From Sulfobacillus thermosulfidooxidans DSM 9293 (GTDB taxonomy: Bacteria; Bacillota; Sulfobacillia; Sulfobacillales; Sulfobacillaceae): a stretch of 64,000 nucleotides of DNA. The translations under genes were made by a program, and so were the position numbers. The stretch is from assembly GCF_900176145.1 (NCBI RefSeq), contig NZ_FWWY01000001.1:687517-751516 (forward strand), read 5' to 3'. Below, piece by piece: positions 35,613 through 44,731 of this stretch (positions are counted from its first letter, which is position 1; every line of letters starts with the position of its first letter). The notes beneath the pieces were generated by a model. The model did not search any database. It was not told the origin of the DNA and saw only the letters and a program-made list of their open reading frames with translations.

Positions 35613-37721
35613 CCGCTGTATCAGCGCCCGGGCAATGCGCAGCTGGTCATAAGGATATTTTCCTTTTAAAGCGACAAATAAACTCTTTAACGTCTGGTTC
35701 GGATCACGGGTCAAACACTCTTCGACTTGTTGTTGGACCTGGGGAGGAACCAGACTCTCCCCATACCAACGCCATGCCCGGCTTTGATCTTGGATAATCC
35801 ACTCCTCTAAGTATCCGATGACAGTGGATGGCTTGCGGTTCACACGCTCAGCCACTTCTGGCACCGGCAATCCTTCGGCAAAAAGACTCCACGCTTGTTC
35901 TTTGGCTGATTTCACCCGGACCCCGTAAGATGCTTTTTGAGGATTGTCTTCATCGACCTCACGACAAATCGCTATCAGAGCTTGACCGTAGCGATTTAAT
36001 TTTATGGGTCCCATGCCCGGACACTGGTGCAATTCTTCCCACGTTTTTGGTCGGCGCTCACAGATTTCGCGCAGCACACGATCACTAAAAATAATATACG
36101 GGGCAACATTTTCATCCAGCGCTTGTTGTTGGCGCCAGGCTCGAAGTTTTTCCCACAACACCCCATCATGGTCCGCGGTTTTCAAAGTCCGTTGTGCTCC
36201 AGAAAATGAAGAGTGCGCACAAATATCACAGCACAGGTGGGGTGTGTCCCCAGAGGCGATCAGAGATTGACCAAAGTATTGGTGAATCGCTTCACGCCGA
36301 CAACGGGATGCATCAATATACGCTTTCATTTGTTCATATTGGGTAGTTCGGTGAGCATACAAGCGTTGAAGTCTGTCGTTCAATGCCTGGGTCATCCATG
36401 ATTCCACGGGTTTTTTGACGCGCACGAACATTTGGTGCGCTCTTTTCGCTAACACCTCGACCACATCCATGTCTTCCAGCGCCGTCACAATCACCTCCGC
36501 TATCGCTTCGAAATCTAAAGTCTCCTCACCTGGTGTCATCTCCCCCGCGCTGTTAAGATCCCACCACACCCCACGGTGTAACGGCCAGCGACCAACAATC
36601 TCCATAACCTGCTGAATCACTTGCTGCCGCGGACGTTCGCGTTCTAACATTCTGCGCCGCTGTTTGATGTCCGCCGGCGTAACAACCAAGCGAGCCCAAG
36701 CCCTTTGGCCATCGCGTCCGGCCCGTCCCCATTCTTGGGTATAAGAATCTAACGACTCTGGCATCCCAATGTTCAACACCCCGCGCACATCACTGCGGTC
36801 GATTCCCATTCCAAATGCCGTGGTCGCCACCACAATACGCAAGCGACCCGTGGAGAATGCATCCTGAACGACCATCCGTTCCTTCTGCATAAGCCCTGCA
36901 TGATAAATACCAATCGGTTCTTGAATGGCTTGCTGAATCCACCGCCCCCAATATTCCGCTTGTCTACGGGTGGCGGTATAGATAATAATGGCTCCGGATT
37001 CTTGCTGAATTGCGTCAAGGACGGCCTGATGCTGTTGCTTACTCCCGGCCACCTTTTCTACCGCTAAGAAAATATTGGCACGATCCATAGATTGTCGCGT
37101 AACCAAGCATTTTTCCGGACTCAATCCTAATTGGCGGAGGATATCGTCTTCCACTTGCGGTGTTGCGGTAGCCGTCAATGCCAAAATCGGAGGTTGGCCC
37201 AGTAAGCGGTGAAACTGTTTTATCCGACGGTAATCCGGACGAAAATCATGCCCCCATTCCGAAATCGAATGCGCTTCATCAACAACCAGTAAGCTGCACG
37301 GCAAACGGTCAATTTGTCTCAACAAATCCGGATGCCTGAGCCGTTCCGGAGCGAGAAAAATCACCCGCAATCGTCCCTGAGCCCATGCCGTCAAGACATC
37401 CTCGTCAGCATCCCCCCATTGTTCCCAATGGCTCCAGTGCGCCGCCGCAATACCCAACTCATTCAAACGCTTAGTTTGTTCGCGCATTAAACTCAATAAC
37501 GGTGAGATAACCACGGTGGGAGCGGGCAAAAGCACACTGGGAAGTTGATAGCACAACGATTTACCGGCTCCAGTGGGCAAAATGGCGAGTTGCGACGTGT
37601 TTAAAAACACATGACTGATGATCTCCCGTTGTAACGGTCGGAAATCGGGCAAATGAAAAACATTATGTAAGGTCCATTCGATTTTTCGGTGCAATGATTC
37701 GGAAATGCCAATAGTGTTCAT
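35583..37721 (-). CDS. recQ: ATP-dependent DNA helicase RecQ
   Basis: 3'-5' DNA helicase for recombination and repair. The 712-residue protein has motif 0 FRPLQREII, Walker A LPTGAGKSLCYQLP, the DEAH box VVDEAHSISEWGHDFRP, TATATP, ATTAFGMGID and motif VI QEWGRAGRDG. A RQC domain with the zinc site (CRREAIHQYFG ... CCDIC) is followed by an HRDC domain (YIIFSDRVLREI, PGMGPIKLNRYG) and a C-terminal helix-turn-helix of the HTH_40 type (VPEVAERVNRKPSTVIGYLEEW). Its 3' end overlaps the convergent terpene synthase gene. Confidence 0.97.
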   Translation of the reverse strand: MNTIGISESLHRKIEWTLHNVFHLPDFRPLQREIISHVFLNTSQLAILPTGAGKSLCYQLPSVLLPAPTVVISPLLSLMREQTKRLNELGIAAAHWSHWEQWGDADEDVLTAWAQGRLRVIFLAPERLRHPDLLRQIDRLPCSLLVVDEAHSISEWGHDFRPDYRRIKQFHRLLGQPPILALTATATPQVEDDILRQLGLSPEKCLVTRQSMDRANIFLAVEKVAGSKQQHQAVLDAIQQESGAIIIYTATRRQAEYWGRWIQQAIQEPIGIYHAGLMQKERMVVQDAFSTGRLRIVVATTAFGMGIDRSDVRGVLNIGMPESLDSYTQEWGRAGRDGQRAWARLVVTPADIKQRRRMLERERPRQQVIQQVMEIVGRWPLHRGVWWDLNSAGEMTPGEETLDFEAIAEVIVTALEDMDVVEVLAKRAHQMFVRVKKPVESWMTQALNDRLQRLYAHRTTQYEQMKAYIDASRCRREAIHQYFGQSLIASGDTPHLCCDICAHSSFSGAQRTLKTADHDGVLWEKLRAWRQQQALDENVAPYIIFSDRVLREICERRPKTWEELHQCPGMGPIKLNRYGQALIAICREVDEDNPQKASYGVRVKSAKEQAWSLFAEGLPVPEVAERVNRKPSTVIGYLEEWIIQDQSRAWRWYGESLVPPQVQQQVEECLTRDPNQTLKSLFVALKGKYPYDQLRIARALIQRSRSAPDMRR

Positions 37722-37862
37722 AACCTATCATTCGCGATAAACGCGACAAGTTCCTGTTTCCTTAGCAGCACGAAAAATTTTGTCTTTTCCGAATCCCAAT
37801 AAAGTTTTAAACTAGAGTCTACCGTGACTGAATCATTTTTGCACCAAGAAAGGGGAACATCT

Positions 37863-39020
37863 GTGTACTGGGCCCAACCAGACAATCTGCCAACTTCAGG
37901 AATCCGAGAAATCCTCGATATCGCTTTGCAAATGTCCGGGGCCATCCGCTTAGAAACCGGAGAACCCAATTTTCCTCCCGATCCGGCCGTTATCGACGCA
38001 TTTTACGAAGCGGCCCGTGCTGGACACAATCGTTACACATCGTCATGGGGTATTCTGCCGTTACGGGAAGCGCTGGCGGACAAAATTCGCTCGGTGAATC
38101 ATGTAATCCGATCACCCGAGGAAATTCTGGTCACCCCGGGAGGAAGTCCCGGTCTCTTTTTAGCCTTTCTTGGCACGCTCGGTGCTGGGGATCAGGTTCT
38201 GGTGCCCAACCCGGGCTGGCCGGATTATTTAGGCGGGATTCGTGCACTACATCTTGATCCGATTTTTTATCCCTTACCAGCTCCCCAATTTTGGCCGGAT
38301 CTCTCTGTTTTGGAAGAATTAGTCACACCAAGAACTCGCGCCATCGTGGTGAACTTTCCCGGCAATCCCGCAGGCAGCATTCCACCGCGTACGGTCATTG
38401 AAGCGCTTGTTGAGTTTGCTCACACCCATGATTTGTGGATTATCTCAGATGAGGTCTATGATCAAATCGTCTATACGGATACCGTGCTGTCTCCCGCACA
38501 ACTTGCACCAGAACGCACCATCTCCGTGTATTCTTTTTCCAAAACATATGCCATGACCGGATGGCGCTTAGGATATGTCGCCCTGCCATGGCCCTATAGT
38601 GAATCGTTGAACCGTATTGCGATGGGACTATGGTCATCCGTTGCGGAGCCATTACAATATGCGGGACTCACCGCCCTAAAAACTGGTTCCCCAGGCATTA
38701 CGACCCGTCTTGAACACTACCGACGTCGGCGAGATCTCGCCCTCAACTTGCTGAACTCATATCAGATTCCTTGTCACCGCCCTGATGGCGCATTTTATCT
38801 CTTGGTTGACATTTCCCGCACGGGCATGCGTTCACGAGACTTTGCACTGCAACTGCTCGAACAAGAAAAAGTTGCCGTAGCCCCAGGTTCGGCATTTGGC
38901 TCCATGACCGACCATTATGTGCGTATTTCCTTGGCCTCATCAGAAGAGGACCTGACCCAAGGATTAACGATTTTGGCTCAGGTCCTCCAAAATCCTATAA
39001 GTTTAGCACCACGACGGTAG
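37863..39020 (+). CDS. PLP-dependent aminotransferase, class I/II
   Basis: Fold-type I aminotransferase of the AspC/PatA-type, 385 residues. The PLP lysine is in YSFSKTYAMTGWRLGY, the PLP-stacking/binding elements are NFPGNPAGS and IISDEVYDQIVY, and the substrate-carboxylate arginine is in HYVRISLAS. The GTG at 37863 follows AAAGGGG by seven bases; a GTG at 37824 is in frame but lacks a site. Donor/acceptor specificity cannot be read from sequence. Converges on the aldehyde dehydrogenase with a 26-bp overlap. Confidence 0.92.
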   Translation: MYWAQPDNLPTSGIREILDIALQMSGAIRLETGEPNFPPDPAVIDAFYEAARAGHNRYTSSWGILPLREALADKIRSVNHVIRSPEEILVTPGGSPGLFLAFLGTLGAGDQVLVPNPGWPDYLGGIRALHLDPIFYPLPAPQFWPDLSVLEELVTPRTRAIVVNFPGNPAGSIPPRTVIEALVEFAHTHDLWIISDEVYDQIVYTDTVLSPAQLAPERTISVYSFSKTYAMTGWRLGYVALPWPYSESLNRIAMGLWSSVAEPLQYAGLTALKTGSPGITTRLEHYRRRRDLALNLLNSYQIPCHRPDGAFYLLVDISRTGMRSRDFALQLLEQEKVAVAPGSAFGSMTDHYVRISLASSEEDLTQGLTILAQVLQNPISLAPRR

Positions 39021-40404
39021 GATAGGTCATTTCCAAAATCGCATATTCGGGCCCTTCCCGTCCCAGTCCCGAATCTTTAATTCCGCCATATGGCATATTA
39101 TCGGCTCGGTAGGAGGAGGAATCATTGATGATGACGCCTCCTACTTCGAGTTCTTGAGCACACTTTATGGCAATGGATAAAGAGCGGGTAAATACTCCCG
39201 CTTGTAAGCCATAACGACTCTCATTCGCCCAAGCAATCGCTTCATCGATGGTGTCATAGGGAACTAAGCCTGCGAGCGGCGCAAACACTTCTTCCGCCAT
39301 AACCTGCATAGAAGGAGCCACGTTGACTAATATCGTCGGAGTCACCAAAGCGCCTTGTTTTTCTGCGGGCAAAAGAGCTTGAGCCCCTTGTTGTAAGGCA
39401 TCTTCATACCAGGCCCAAGCCCGGTTTGCGGCATCTTCGGTAATCATAGGTCCTACGTCCGTACGGGGATCTTCGGGATCGCCAACGACCAAAGCCTTCG
39501 ATGCCGCAATCAAGCGTTCTTGAAACGGTTCAAAAATGTTGCGCTGAACATAGATGCGCTGAACGGCTATACACACTTGTCCAGCATATCCGAAGGCGCG
39601 GGCAGCGAGGGTCTTAGCCGCCAAGTCCATGTCTGCATCTTCGTGCACAATATTGGCCGAGTTGTTGCCCAGTTCTAAGAGGACAGGTTTGAGTCCTGCA
39701 TGGGCTCGGATTTCTTGGCCCACTTTTTGTGAGCCCGTAAAGCTAATCAGTTGGATGCCGGGATGAGACACAAGCTTTTGTCCTAATTCAGGGCCCGATC
39801 CGGTAAGCACATTGAGCCAACCCGGAGGTAATCCCGCATCCGCCATGAGTTCTGCTAATTTCATAGCCGTCAAAGGCGTTTGTGGAGCCGGCTTTAAAAT
39901 GACAGCATTTCCACCAGCAATGGCGGGAGCCACTTTATGTAATACGAGGTTGAGAGGAAAATTAAACGGCGTAATGGCCAACATAGTGCCATAGGGTTTT
40001 CGTACGGTGAAGGCTAACCGATTCTCCGATCCCGGATTACCGCGCACCGGAACTTCTTCACCATGTAAGGTTCTCGCAGCCACGGCCGCATAACGGAGTG
40101 TCTGTTGCCCTCGGCTAACTTCCGTGCGTGCATCTTTTAATGGTTTCCCCGCTTCTTGACAAATCAATGTGGCAAACTCTTCGTGCCGCTCTTGCAAAAG
40201 ATCGGCCGCCTTCTCTAAAATACGGTAGCGTTCGTGCACGCTAAGGGGTTTAGTTCTCGCTCGCGTGGCACTTTCGACTGCTAATGCAATCGCCGTATCA
40301 TCCGCTTCTCCCGCCATATCGATGACCTGATGGCGATATTTGTGATAGACCGGGTATGCTTTTGCGACAGGCACTCGTTGCCCATCAATCCATACCTCTG
40401 CCAT
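38995..40404 (-). CDS. NAD(P)-dependent aldehyde dehydrogenase
   Basis: 469-residue ALDH-superfamily enzyme. Motifs: TPFNFPLNLVLHKVAPAI, GNAVILKPAPQTPL, FTGSQKVGQEI (Rossmann turn), catalytic Glu in LLELGNNSANIV, catalytic Cys in AGQVCIAVQR, and EVFAPLAGLVPYDT. The pattern QVCIAVQRI is typical of the lactaldehyde/phosphonoacetaldehyde/glyceraldehyde-type subgroup rather than betaine or fatty ALDHs. Good ribosome-binding site GAAGAGGTG. Substrate unresolved. Confidence 0.92.
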   Translation of the reverse strand: MAEVWIDGQRVPVAKAYPVYHKYRHQVIDMAGEADDTAIALAVESATRARTKPLSVHERYRILEKAADLLQERHEEFATLICQEAGKPLKDARTEVSRGQQTLRYAAVAARTLHGEEVPVRGNPGSENRLAFTVRKPYGTMLAITPFNFPLNLVLHKVAPAIAGGNAVILKPAPQTPLTAMKLAELMADAGLPPGWLNVLTGSGPELGQKLVSHPGIQLISFTGSQKVGQEIRAHAGLKPVLLELGNNSANIVHEDADMDLAAKTLAARAFGYAGQVCIAVQRIYVQRNIFEPFQERLIAASKALVVGDPEDPRTDVGPMITEDAANRAWAWYEDALQQGAQALLPAEKQGALVTPTILVNVAPSMQVMAEEVFAPLAGLVPYDTIDEAIAWANESRYGLQAGVFTRSLSIAIKCAQELEVGGVIINDSSSYRADNMPYGGIKDSGLGREGPEYAILEMTYPTVVVLNL

Positions 40405-40509
40405 GCTCTTTCACCTCTTCAACCGATTTTGGACGCTGTTGTAGAATATTTTTTGCCCCAACATCCCGTGCGCTTTTACGGGGGAACGGCAGGAATAACG
40501 CCTGAGATA

Positions 40510-41673
40510 TCAATCCAGAGCGTGTTCTAAATCGGCAATGAGATCCTTGACATCCTCAATACCTACCGAAAGTCGAATCAGTCCGGGCACAATACCGCGG
40601 CGATTTCGTTCTTCTTCGGGTATCGCACTATGCGTCATGGTGGCGGGATGGCTGACTAATGATTCCACGCCGCCTAGACTTTCAGCAACTGCAAACACGC
40701 GAAACTTCCGCAAAACCTCGTAGACGTGCGTTGTGTCCGCATCTTTTAACACAAAGGAGATCATTCCACCACCACCCCGCATTTGTTTGGAATAGGCGAC
40801 TTGTCCTTCCGGATAATAAAGCTGGCTGACACGAGGATGGGTCTTCAGAAACTGCACAATGTGTAAAGCATTTTGCGTATGTTGCTGCATCCGCAAGGCT
40901 AAAGTTTTCACGCCGCGGAGAATGAGCCAGGCGTCAAAAGGTCCTAAAATCGGGCCTGTGGCATTGCGAAGAAACTGCAAAGACTCGCGCCAGCGAGCAT
41001 CACCGCCAATCACCACGCCGCCGATGACATCGGAGTGCCCTGCGATGTATTTTGTCATCGAATGAACCACCAGGTCCGCACCTAAGCATAGCGGATTTTG
41101 CAGATAGGGTGACGCAAAGGTATTATCGACAACCACGGTCAAATCATGCAAATGCGCCTTTTGAGTTACGCGTTCAATATCGATCACGTGTAAAAGGGGA
41201 TTGGTCGGTGTCTCCAACCACACCAGACGGGTCGTCGGTCGAATCCTCGTCACCCAATCATCGGTATCGAACGTACAATAATCCACCGCGATATGATGCT
41301 GGCGATAGACCTGTTCTAATAACCGGTAGACTCCTCCGTAGAGATCTAATCCCGCAATAATATGATCGCCCGGGTTTAAGTGCCGCAAAATGGCATCACA
41401 AGCTGCCATTCCCGAGCCAAAGACCACAGCAAACTGACCGTTTTCCAAAGCTGTCAAGGTGTCTTCCAACGCTTCCCGATTCGGTGAGTCGCCGCGACCA
41501 TATTCATAGTGAACAGGTGTTCCATCAAGCACTTGGGTATATGTACTGGTTTGGTAGATAGGCATTGTTGTCGCTCGAGATTGATCTAAAGAGGTTTGCG
41601 CTTGGTGAATGGCTCGAGTGCTAAATCCCCATTCTTCGTGCTGGTTCTTAGATTGATTCGCGGTCGCCACCAC
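40510..41673 (-). CDS. Cystathionine gamma-synthase / gamma-lyase family (Cys/Met metabolism PLP enzyme)
   Basis: PLP enzyme of the MetB/MetC/MGL family, 387 residues from the chosen start. Features: GFSTRAIHQAQ, SRATTMPIYQTSTY, YEYGRGDSPNRE (phosphate-binding Tyr/Arg), SGMAACDAIL, VVDNTFASPYLQNPL (PLP aspartate), the PLP lysine in HSMTKYIAGHSDVIGG and SLGGVESLVSHPATMTHS. The last motif is typical of gamma-synthase/lyase. The frame opens to 41778 inside the lipoprotein gene, but GTG 41673 gives a family-size protein; the start remains uncertain. Synthase versus lyase cannot be decided. Confidence 0.9.
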   Translation of the reverse strand: MVATANQSKNQHEEWGFSTRAIHQAQTSLDQSRATTMPIYQTSTYTQVLDGTPVHYEYGRGDSPNREALEDTLTALENGQFAVVFGSGMAACDAILRHLNPGDHIIAGLDLYGGVYRLLEQVYRQHHIAVDYCTFDTDDWVTRIRPTTRLVWLETPTNPLLHVIDIERVTQKAHLHDLTVVVDNTFASPYLQNPLCLGADLVVHSMTKYIAGHSDVIGGVVIGGDARWRESLQFLRNATGPILGPFDAWLILRGVKTLALRMQQHTQNALHIVQFLKTHPRVSQLYYPEGQVAYSKQMRGGGGMISFVLKDADTTHVYEVLRKFRVFAVAESLGGVESLVSHPATMTHSAIPEEERNRRGIVPGLIRLSVGIEDVKDLIADLEHALD

Positions 41674-41728
41674 CCCTTCGTATAGTTCCGTGGTTCTCTT
41701 TCTATTTAAGCAACCCGGACACGAAAAC

Positions 41729-42235
41729 TCAACTGTTGACGAGGACCGCATCCCACGAAACATCAAGCACTTGCCCATTGGGCAATAGTTTAAAGGAGAA
41801 CGGGGCTAAATGGGTGCTGGGATCAAAATAAAGACGATCAAAAGCCATATTCGGTAGCGGCGGAACATTAATATAGACTTCTTCCGGAATCGTTGTTGAT
41901 TCAATGGGATGGGGGAGATAATGGAGGCTCTTTTCAAGACCCGCCACATTGATTGGGACTTCTAACGTCACATAATATGTGTTTGAGCCATTATCATAAC
42001 TAGGCCCATAATTGTAATACCCAGGAATTTGACCACTACCCAGATATTCCGCATTGCCCGTTGCCTGCAAAATATTCGCCCCAATATTATGGCCGGATAA
42101 GGTCGGGGTATTGATAATCTTGCGCACAGGTCCTGGCATGTTGCCAATGCTGTTGGGGCTGCCACAACCGGCGAGAACCACGCTGACACCTATCAACAAC
42201 GCTAGACGCCGCCCATGGCGCAACCACGATGACAT
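41729..42235 (-). CDS. Putative lipoprotein
   Basis: 168-residue exported lipoprotein. The signal peptide has a basic start (RHGRR), a hydrophobic core and the lipobox VVLAGC, giving an acylated cysteine near residue 24. The mature part is rich in Tyr, Asn and Pro with no domain I recognise. AGGAGG lies eight bases before the ATG at 42235; a GTG one codon earlier is possible. Function unknown. Confidence 0.75.
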   Translation of the reverse strand: MSSWLRHGRRLALLIGVSVVLAGCGSPNSIGNMPGPVRKIINTPTLSGHNIGANILQATGNAEYLGSGQIPGYYNYGPSYDNGSNTYYVTLEVPINVAGLEKSLHYLPHPIESTTIPEEVYINVPPLPNMAFDRLYFDPSTHLAPFSFKLLPNGQVLDVSWDAVLVNS

Positions 42236-42311
42236 CACGCTCGCCTCCTCTTGCCCTATATATATCGGTTGAGAAGCGAACTATGTTAGCCATGTCGACA
42301 GGTCTTGAGCC

Positions 42312-42650
42312 TCATTTTCCTTTCAACGGGTTGCGCGGCAAGGAGAAATCTTCAAAAGCAAAGCCTCGTGTCAACATAATCCAAAATAATAACAGGTCTG
42401 CTTGTAGAGAATACCGAGGAAACCGCCAGGTTGCTGGGCGATTTTGTTCAATAAATAAATGGCCATACCAGGCGAACCCATACCCCATGACAACGGCAAG
42501 CAATAAATACCAGGCGTTAAAGGTTAGAAGAGCCAATAAAATCGCAATCAAGGCCGTACCCGTGCCTATGAAATGCATGAGACGCGTCATAGACTTCTGG
42601 TGCTGCGCCAGATAATATGGCCAAAACTCTTCAAATGAATGCATTCTCAT
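42312..42650 (-). CDS. DUF962 / Mpo1-like membrane protein
   Basis: 112-residue membrane protein of the DUF962 family, whose yeast member Mpo1 is a 2-hydroxy fatty acid dioxygenase. Matching features: a His in YYLAQHQKSMTRLMHFIGTGT, two to three hydrophobic segments, GHLFIEQNRPAT and the YSLQADLLLFW region. The histidines that bind iron in Mpo1 appear to be kept. A bacterial role in fatty acid modification is inferred. Confidence 0.8.
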   Translation of the reverse strand: MRMHSFEEFWPYYLAQHQKSMTRLMHFIGTGTALIAILLALLTFNAWYLLLAVVMGYGFAWYGHLFIEQNRPATWRFPRYSLQADLLLFWIMLTRGFAFEDFSLPRNPLKGK

Positions 42651-42742
42651 CTGTTTTTCACCTCATCATAATATTTCGCGAGAATGACGAAAAATCCTTC
42701 CTTGAAGAGGCACAGACCAGCAATTTAAACTATTTTTTTCCA

Positions 42743-42775
42743 TAAAAAATGAGAGCAGCGGATAACTGCTCTCAT
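42743..42775 (-). terminator. Rho-independent terminator of the 3D-domain gene
   Basis: Stem ATGAGAGCAG (42749-42758) with CTGCTCTCAT (42766-42775), seven-base loop, then a T6 tract on the minus strand. Directly follows the stop codon of the gene. Confidence 0.92.
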
Positions 42776-42789
42776 GAGGTACTGCCAAA

Positions 42790-43914
42790 TTATTTGCCTA
42801 GAACATAGACGGTAACGGGCTCGATGCCAAAATTAGAGACGGTCTGCGAATTGGCATCCATGAAAATGTCAATACGGTGTCCCACTATCGCTCCACCTGT
42901 ATCCATTGCGCGGCCTAAAAATCCGCCGGCCGGCAAATTGGGATCGGTGTATCCGGTCACGTAAACGTACGATTTTAGTGGAATGAGTGATGGATCCACG
43001 GCAATCATTCCAGGTTCCAAAGGTTGGCCAAATGCATCGACCGGTCCGTAGGGATAGTTGTCTTTAAGACTCGGACCATATGCCGTTGCGCGCATATGAT
43101 AGACCGCAATCACGGGGCGGCCATCAATCGTACTGGGCGTAGATGAAGACGACGAGGACACTTGCGACGCCGCTGACACGTTAGCCGATTGGGTGGTAGT
43201 CGTACTGGAGGTCGTATTGCTGACACTGTTTTGTGCCGTATTTGCGGGCGTCAGCTCACTATTGGGGGCTAAAATGCCGAGCCCAATCAAAATCTGTTTC
43301 CAGGTATCGTATGTGGTTACACCCGAAGGAGTCAGCCCTTGCGCACGCTGAAAAGCTTCCACCGCCGCTTGCGTTTTAGGCCCAAAAATTCCGTCTGTCG
43401 GTCCCACTTGAGTGTAGCCCAATAACTTGAGATCAGCTTGTAAAGTCGCAACCCAATGTCCTTGGGATCCGATGGCAAGTCTCTGATAAAGTGCCGGGTG
43501 TTCTTGCGCATTAATGGGAGGCACGTTAACGGAGAATGTCATAGGGCCGGTGTAACGCGGAGTCAAGTTAAATCCGGCTAAAATATCTTGCCAAACAGGT
43601 GGGCTCGTCACCCCCGTCGGAGCAAACCCGTTATTTTCTTGGAAGGCCTTGAGCGCTGCCAATGTTTTGGGTCCAAAGATTCCGTCATCCGTGCCGACAC
43701 TGTGATAGCCCAATAAATAGAGATCGGCTTGTAGTGTGGCGACCCAGTGTCCCACGCTACCTTGTTGGAGCACTTGATTCATGGCAGGATGTTGCTGCGC
43801 TAACATTTGTGTGGTTTCGGGAATCGAGGCCGCTTCAGCCGATCCAGAAACCATCATGCCGAGTGCTGCAGTCGCCCCAGTCATTAGGGCTCCGGCAAGA
43901 AAACGATAATGCAT
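42790..43914 (-). CDS. Cell-wall protein with two PG-binding domains and a 3D (lytic/DPBB) domain
   Basis: 374-residue exported protein. Signal peptide about 1-30 ending SGSAEAAS. Two PG_binding_1 repeats, each with GHWVATLQADLxLLGY and DGIFGPKT, lie at about 50-110 and 145-205; a Ser/Thr-rich linker runs about 225-265; the C-terminal 3D domain (about 275-374) has MRATAYGPS, DPSLIPLKSYVYV and the DTGG...HRIDIF aspartates of the MltA-like double-psi barrel. Such proteins (YocH/Rpf/Sps-type) remodel peptidoglycan. ATG at 43914 has GGGGAG eight bases upstream. A ydaO-type c-di-AMP riboswitch lies directly upstream. Confidence 0.93.
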   Translation of the reverse strand: MHYRFLAGALMTGATAALGMMVSGSAEAASIPETTQMLAQQHPAMNQVLQQGSVGHWVATLQADLYLLGYHSVGTDDGIFGPKTLAALKAFQENNGFAPTGVTSPPVWQDILAGFNLTPRYTGPMTFSVNVPPINAQEHPALYQRLAIGSQGHWVATLQADLKLLGYTQVGPTDGIFGPKTQAAVEAFQRAQGLTPSGVTTYDTWKQILIGLGILAPNSELTPANTAQNSVSNTTSSTTTTQSANVSAASQVSSSSSSTPSTIDGRPVIAVYHMRATAYGPSLKDNYPYGPVDAFGQPLEPGMIAVDPSLIPLKSYVYVTGYTDPNLPAGGFLGRAMDTGGAIVGHRIDIFMDANSQTVSNFGIEPVTVYVLGK

Positions 43915-43939
43915 TAAATAATCTCCCCTCAACAATTTT

Positions 43940-44061
43940 GCCTCCGGAGTTAGCTGACGGGTTAGGGCGCGGAGAGTGGCCCCTTCGACCGAAAACGGTC
44001 GAATTCACCCCAGATTTGGATCCCCCGGTTGTTGAATCATCAACAATTTGGCTGGCGTCAG
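43940..44061 (-). promoter_or_regulatory. Cyclic-di-AMP riboswitch (ydaO-yuaA type)
   Basis: On the minus strand the 5' UTR of the 3D-domain gene carries the ydaO consensus blocks in order: ACCGGGGGATCCAAAT, GGGGTGAATTCG, a variable hairpin GACCGTTTTCGGTC, then the near-invariant AACCCGTCAGCTAAC. The aptamer ends about 26 bases before the ATG, so the platform probably works on translation or on the overlapping Shine-Dalgarno. Known class: such switches control cell-wall hydrolase and ion-transport genes in Firmicutes. Confidence 0.9.
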
Positions 44062-44305
44062 TTTAGGAAAGATTGGACAAACTGTCAGATGCCATAATGC
44101 TGGTTATCCCTGCGTCTTGCCCTATCGTCTGTCCCTTTTCAAGACAATCGCAATATTTGTCCATGATTGCGCTATCATTCCAATTTTTAGCGTGCGGGGT
44201 TTAAAACGGTGTGTAAAAGACCGTAAAAAATGACGTATGAGCGAGATATTTGCGAGCCTCTGGAATTTGACGGAAAGAAACATGTAACAAATTGGATCGC
44301 ACAAA
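44062..44305. other. Intergenic region beyond the riboswitch
   Basis: About 240 bases between the riboswitch and the convergent end of the gtrA gene. No coding frame with a ribosome-binding site is present. The promoter of the riboswitch transcript should lie here on the minus strand but I could not fix it. Confidence 0.4.
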
Positions 44306-44731
44306 TTACGTAAACACAATCAATTTCATCATAATAAAACTGGTTAAGGACGCTAAAAACATGGCAGCGAGTTTAGCAATATTATTGGCCATGACATGGG
44401 GAATGGCATGGATCTGCAATACTAACGGAGCAATTAACCACAAAATTAAATCATTGACCACGATATTAATTAATGATTGCACAATAAAAAGAACGCGCTG
44501 ACGCAGTGCTTCTTTCCCATGTTTTTTAACATTCTTCCGAAAAGTCCAGCGGCTGTTCCAGATGTAGCTGTTAAGGATGGCGGCCATTACCGCTAAGGTG
44601 TTATACACCACGAGTTGATCGACATTCCTTGTAGGAATGAGCCAATACAACCCATTAAAAACTAAGAGATCGATGACGGCATTACCCAATCCGACCGATA
44701 CGAATTGGATAAATTGCCATAGCCGACTCAT
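44306..44731 (-). CDS. GtrA-family membrane protein
   Basis: 141-residue membrane protein with four predicted helices, GtrA family (flippase-like carrier of lipid-linked sugars). Cues: FVSVGLGNAVIDLLVFN at the N-terminus, NSYIWNSRWTFRKN in the central loop (the conserved NYxxxRxWVF-like motif) and a hydrophobic C-terminus. ATG at 44731 overlaps the glycosyltransferase stop as ATGA with AAAGGGA upstream, so the pair is coupled. Likely moves or anchors the product of that enzyme. Confidence 0.87.
   Translation of the reverse strand: MSRLWQFIQFVSVGLGNAVIDLLVFNGLYWLIPTRNVDQLVVYNTLAVMAAILNSYIWNSRWTFRKNVKKHGKEALRQRVLFIVQSLINIVVNDLILWLIAPLVLQIHAIPHVMANNIAKLAAMFLASLTSFIMMKLIVFT

Noticed and set aside
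43940-44061. Riboswitch of TPP, SAM or T-box class
   Set aside because: Only the ydaO blocks (GGGGTGAAT, CCCGTCAGCTAAC) match; others do not.
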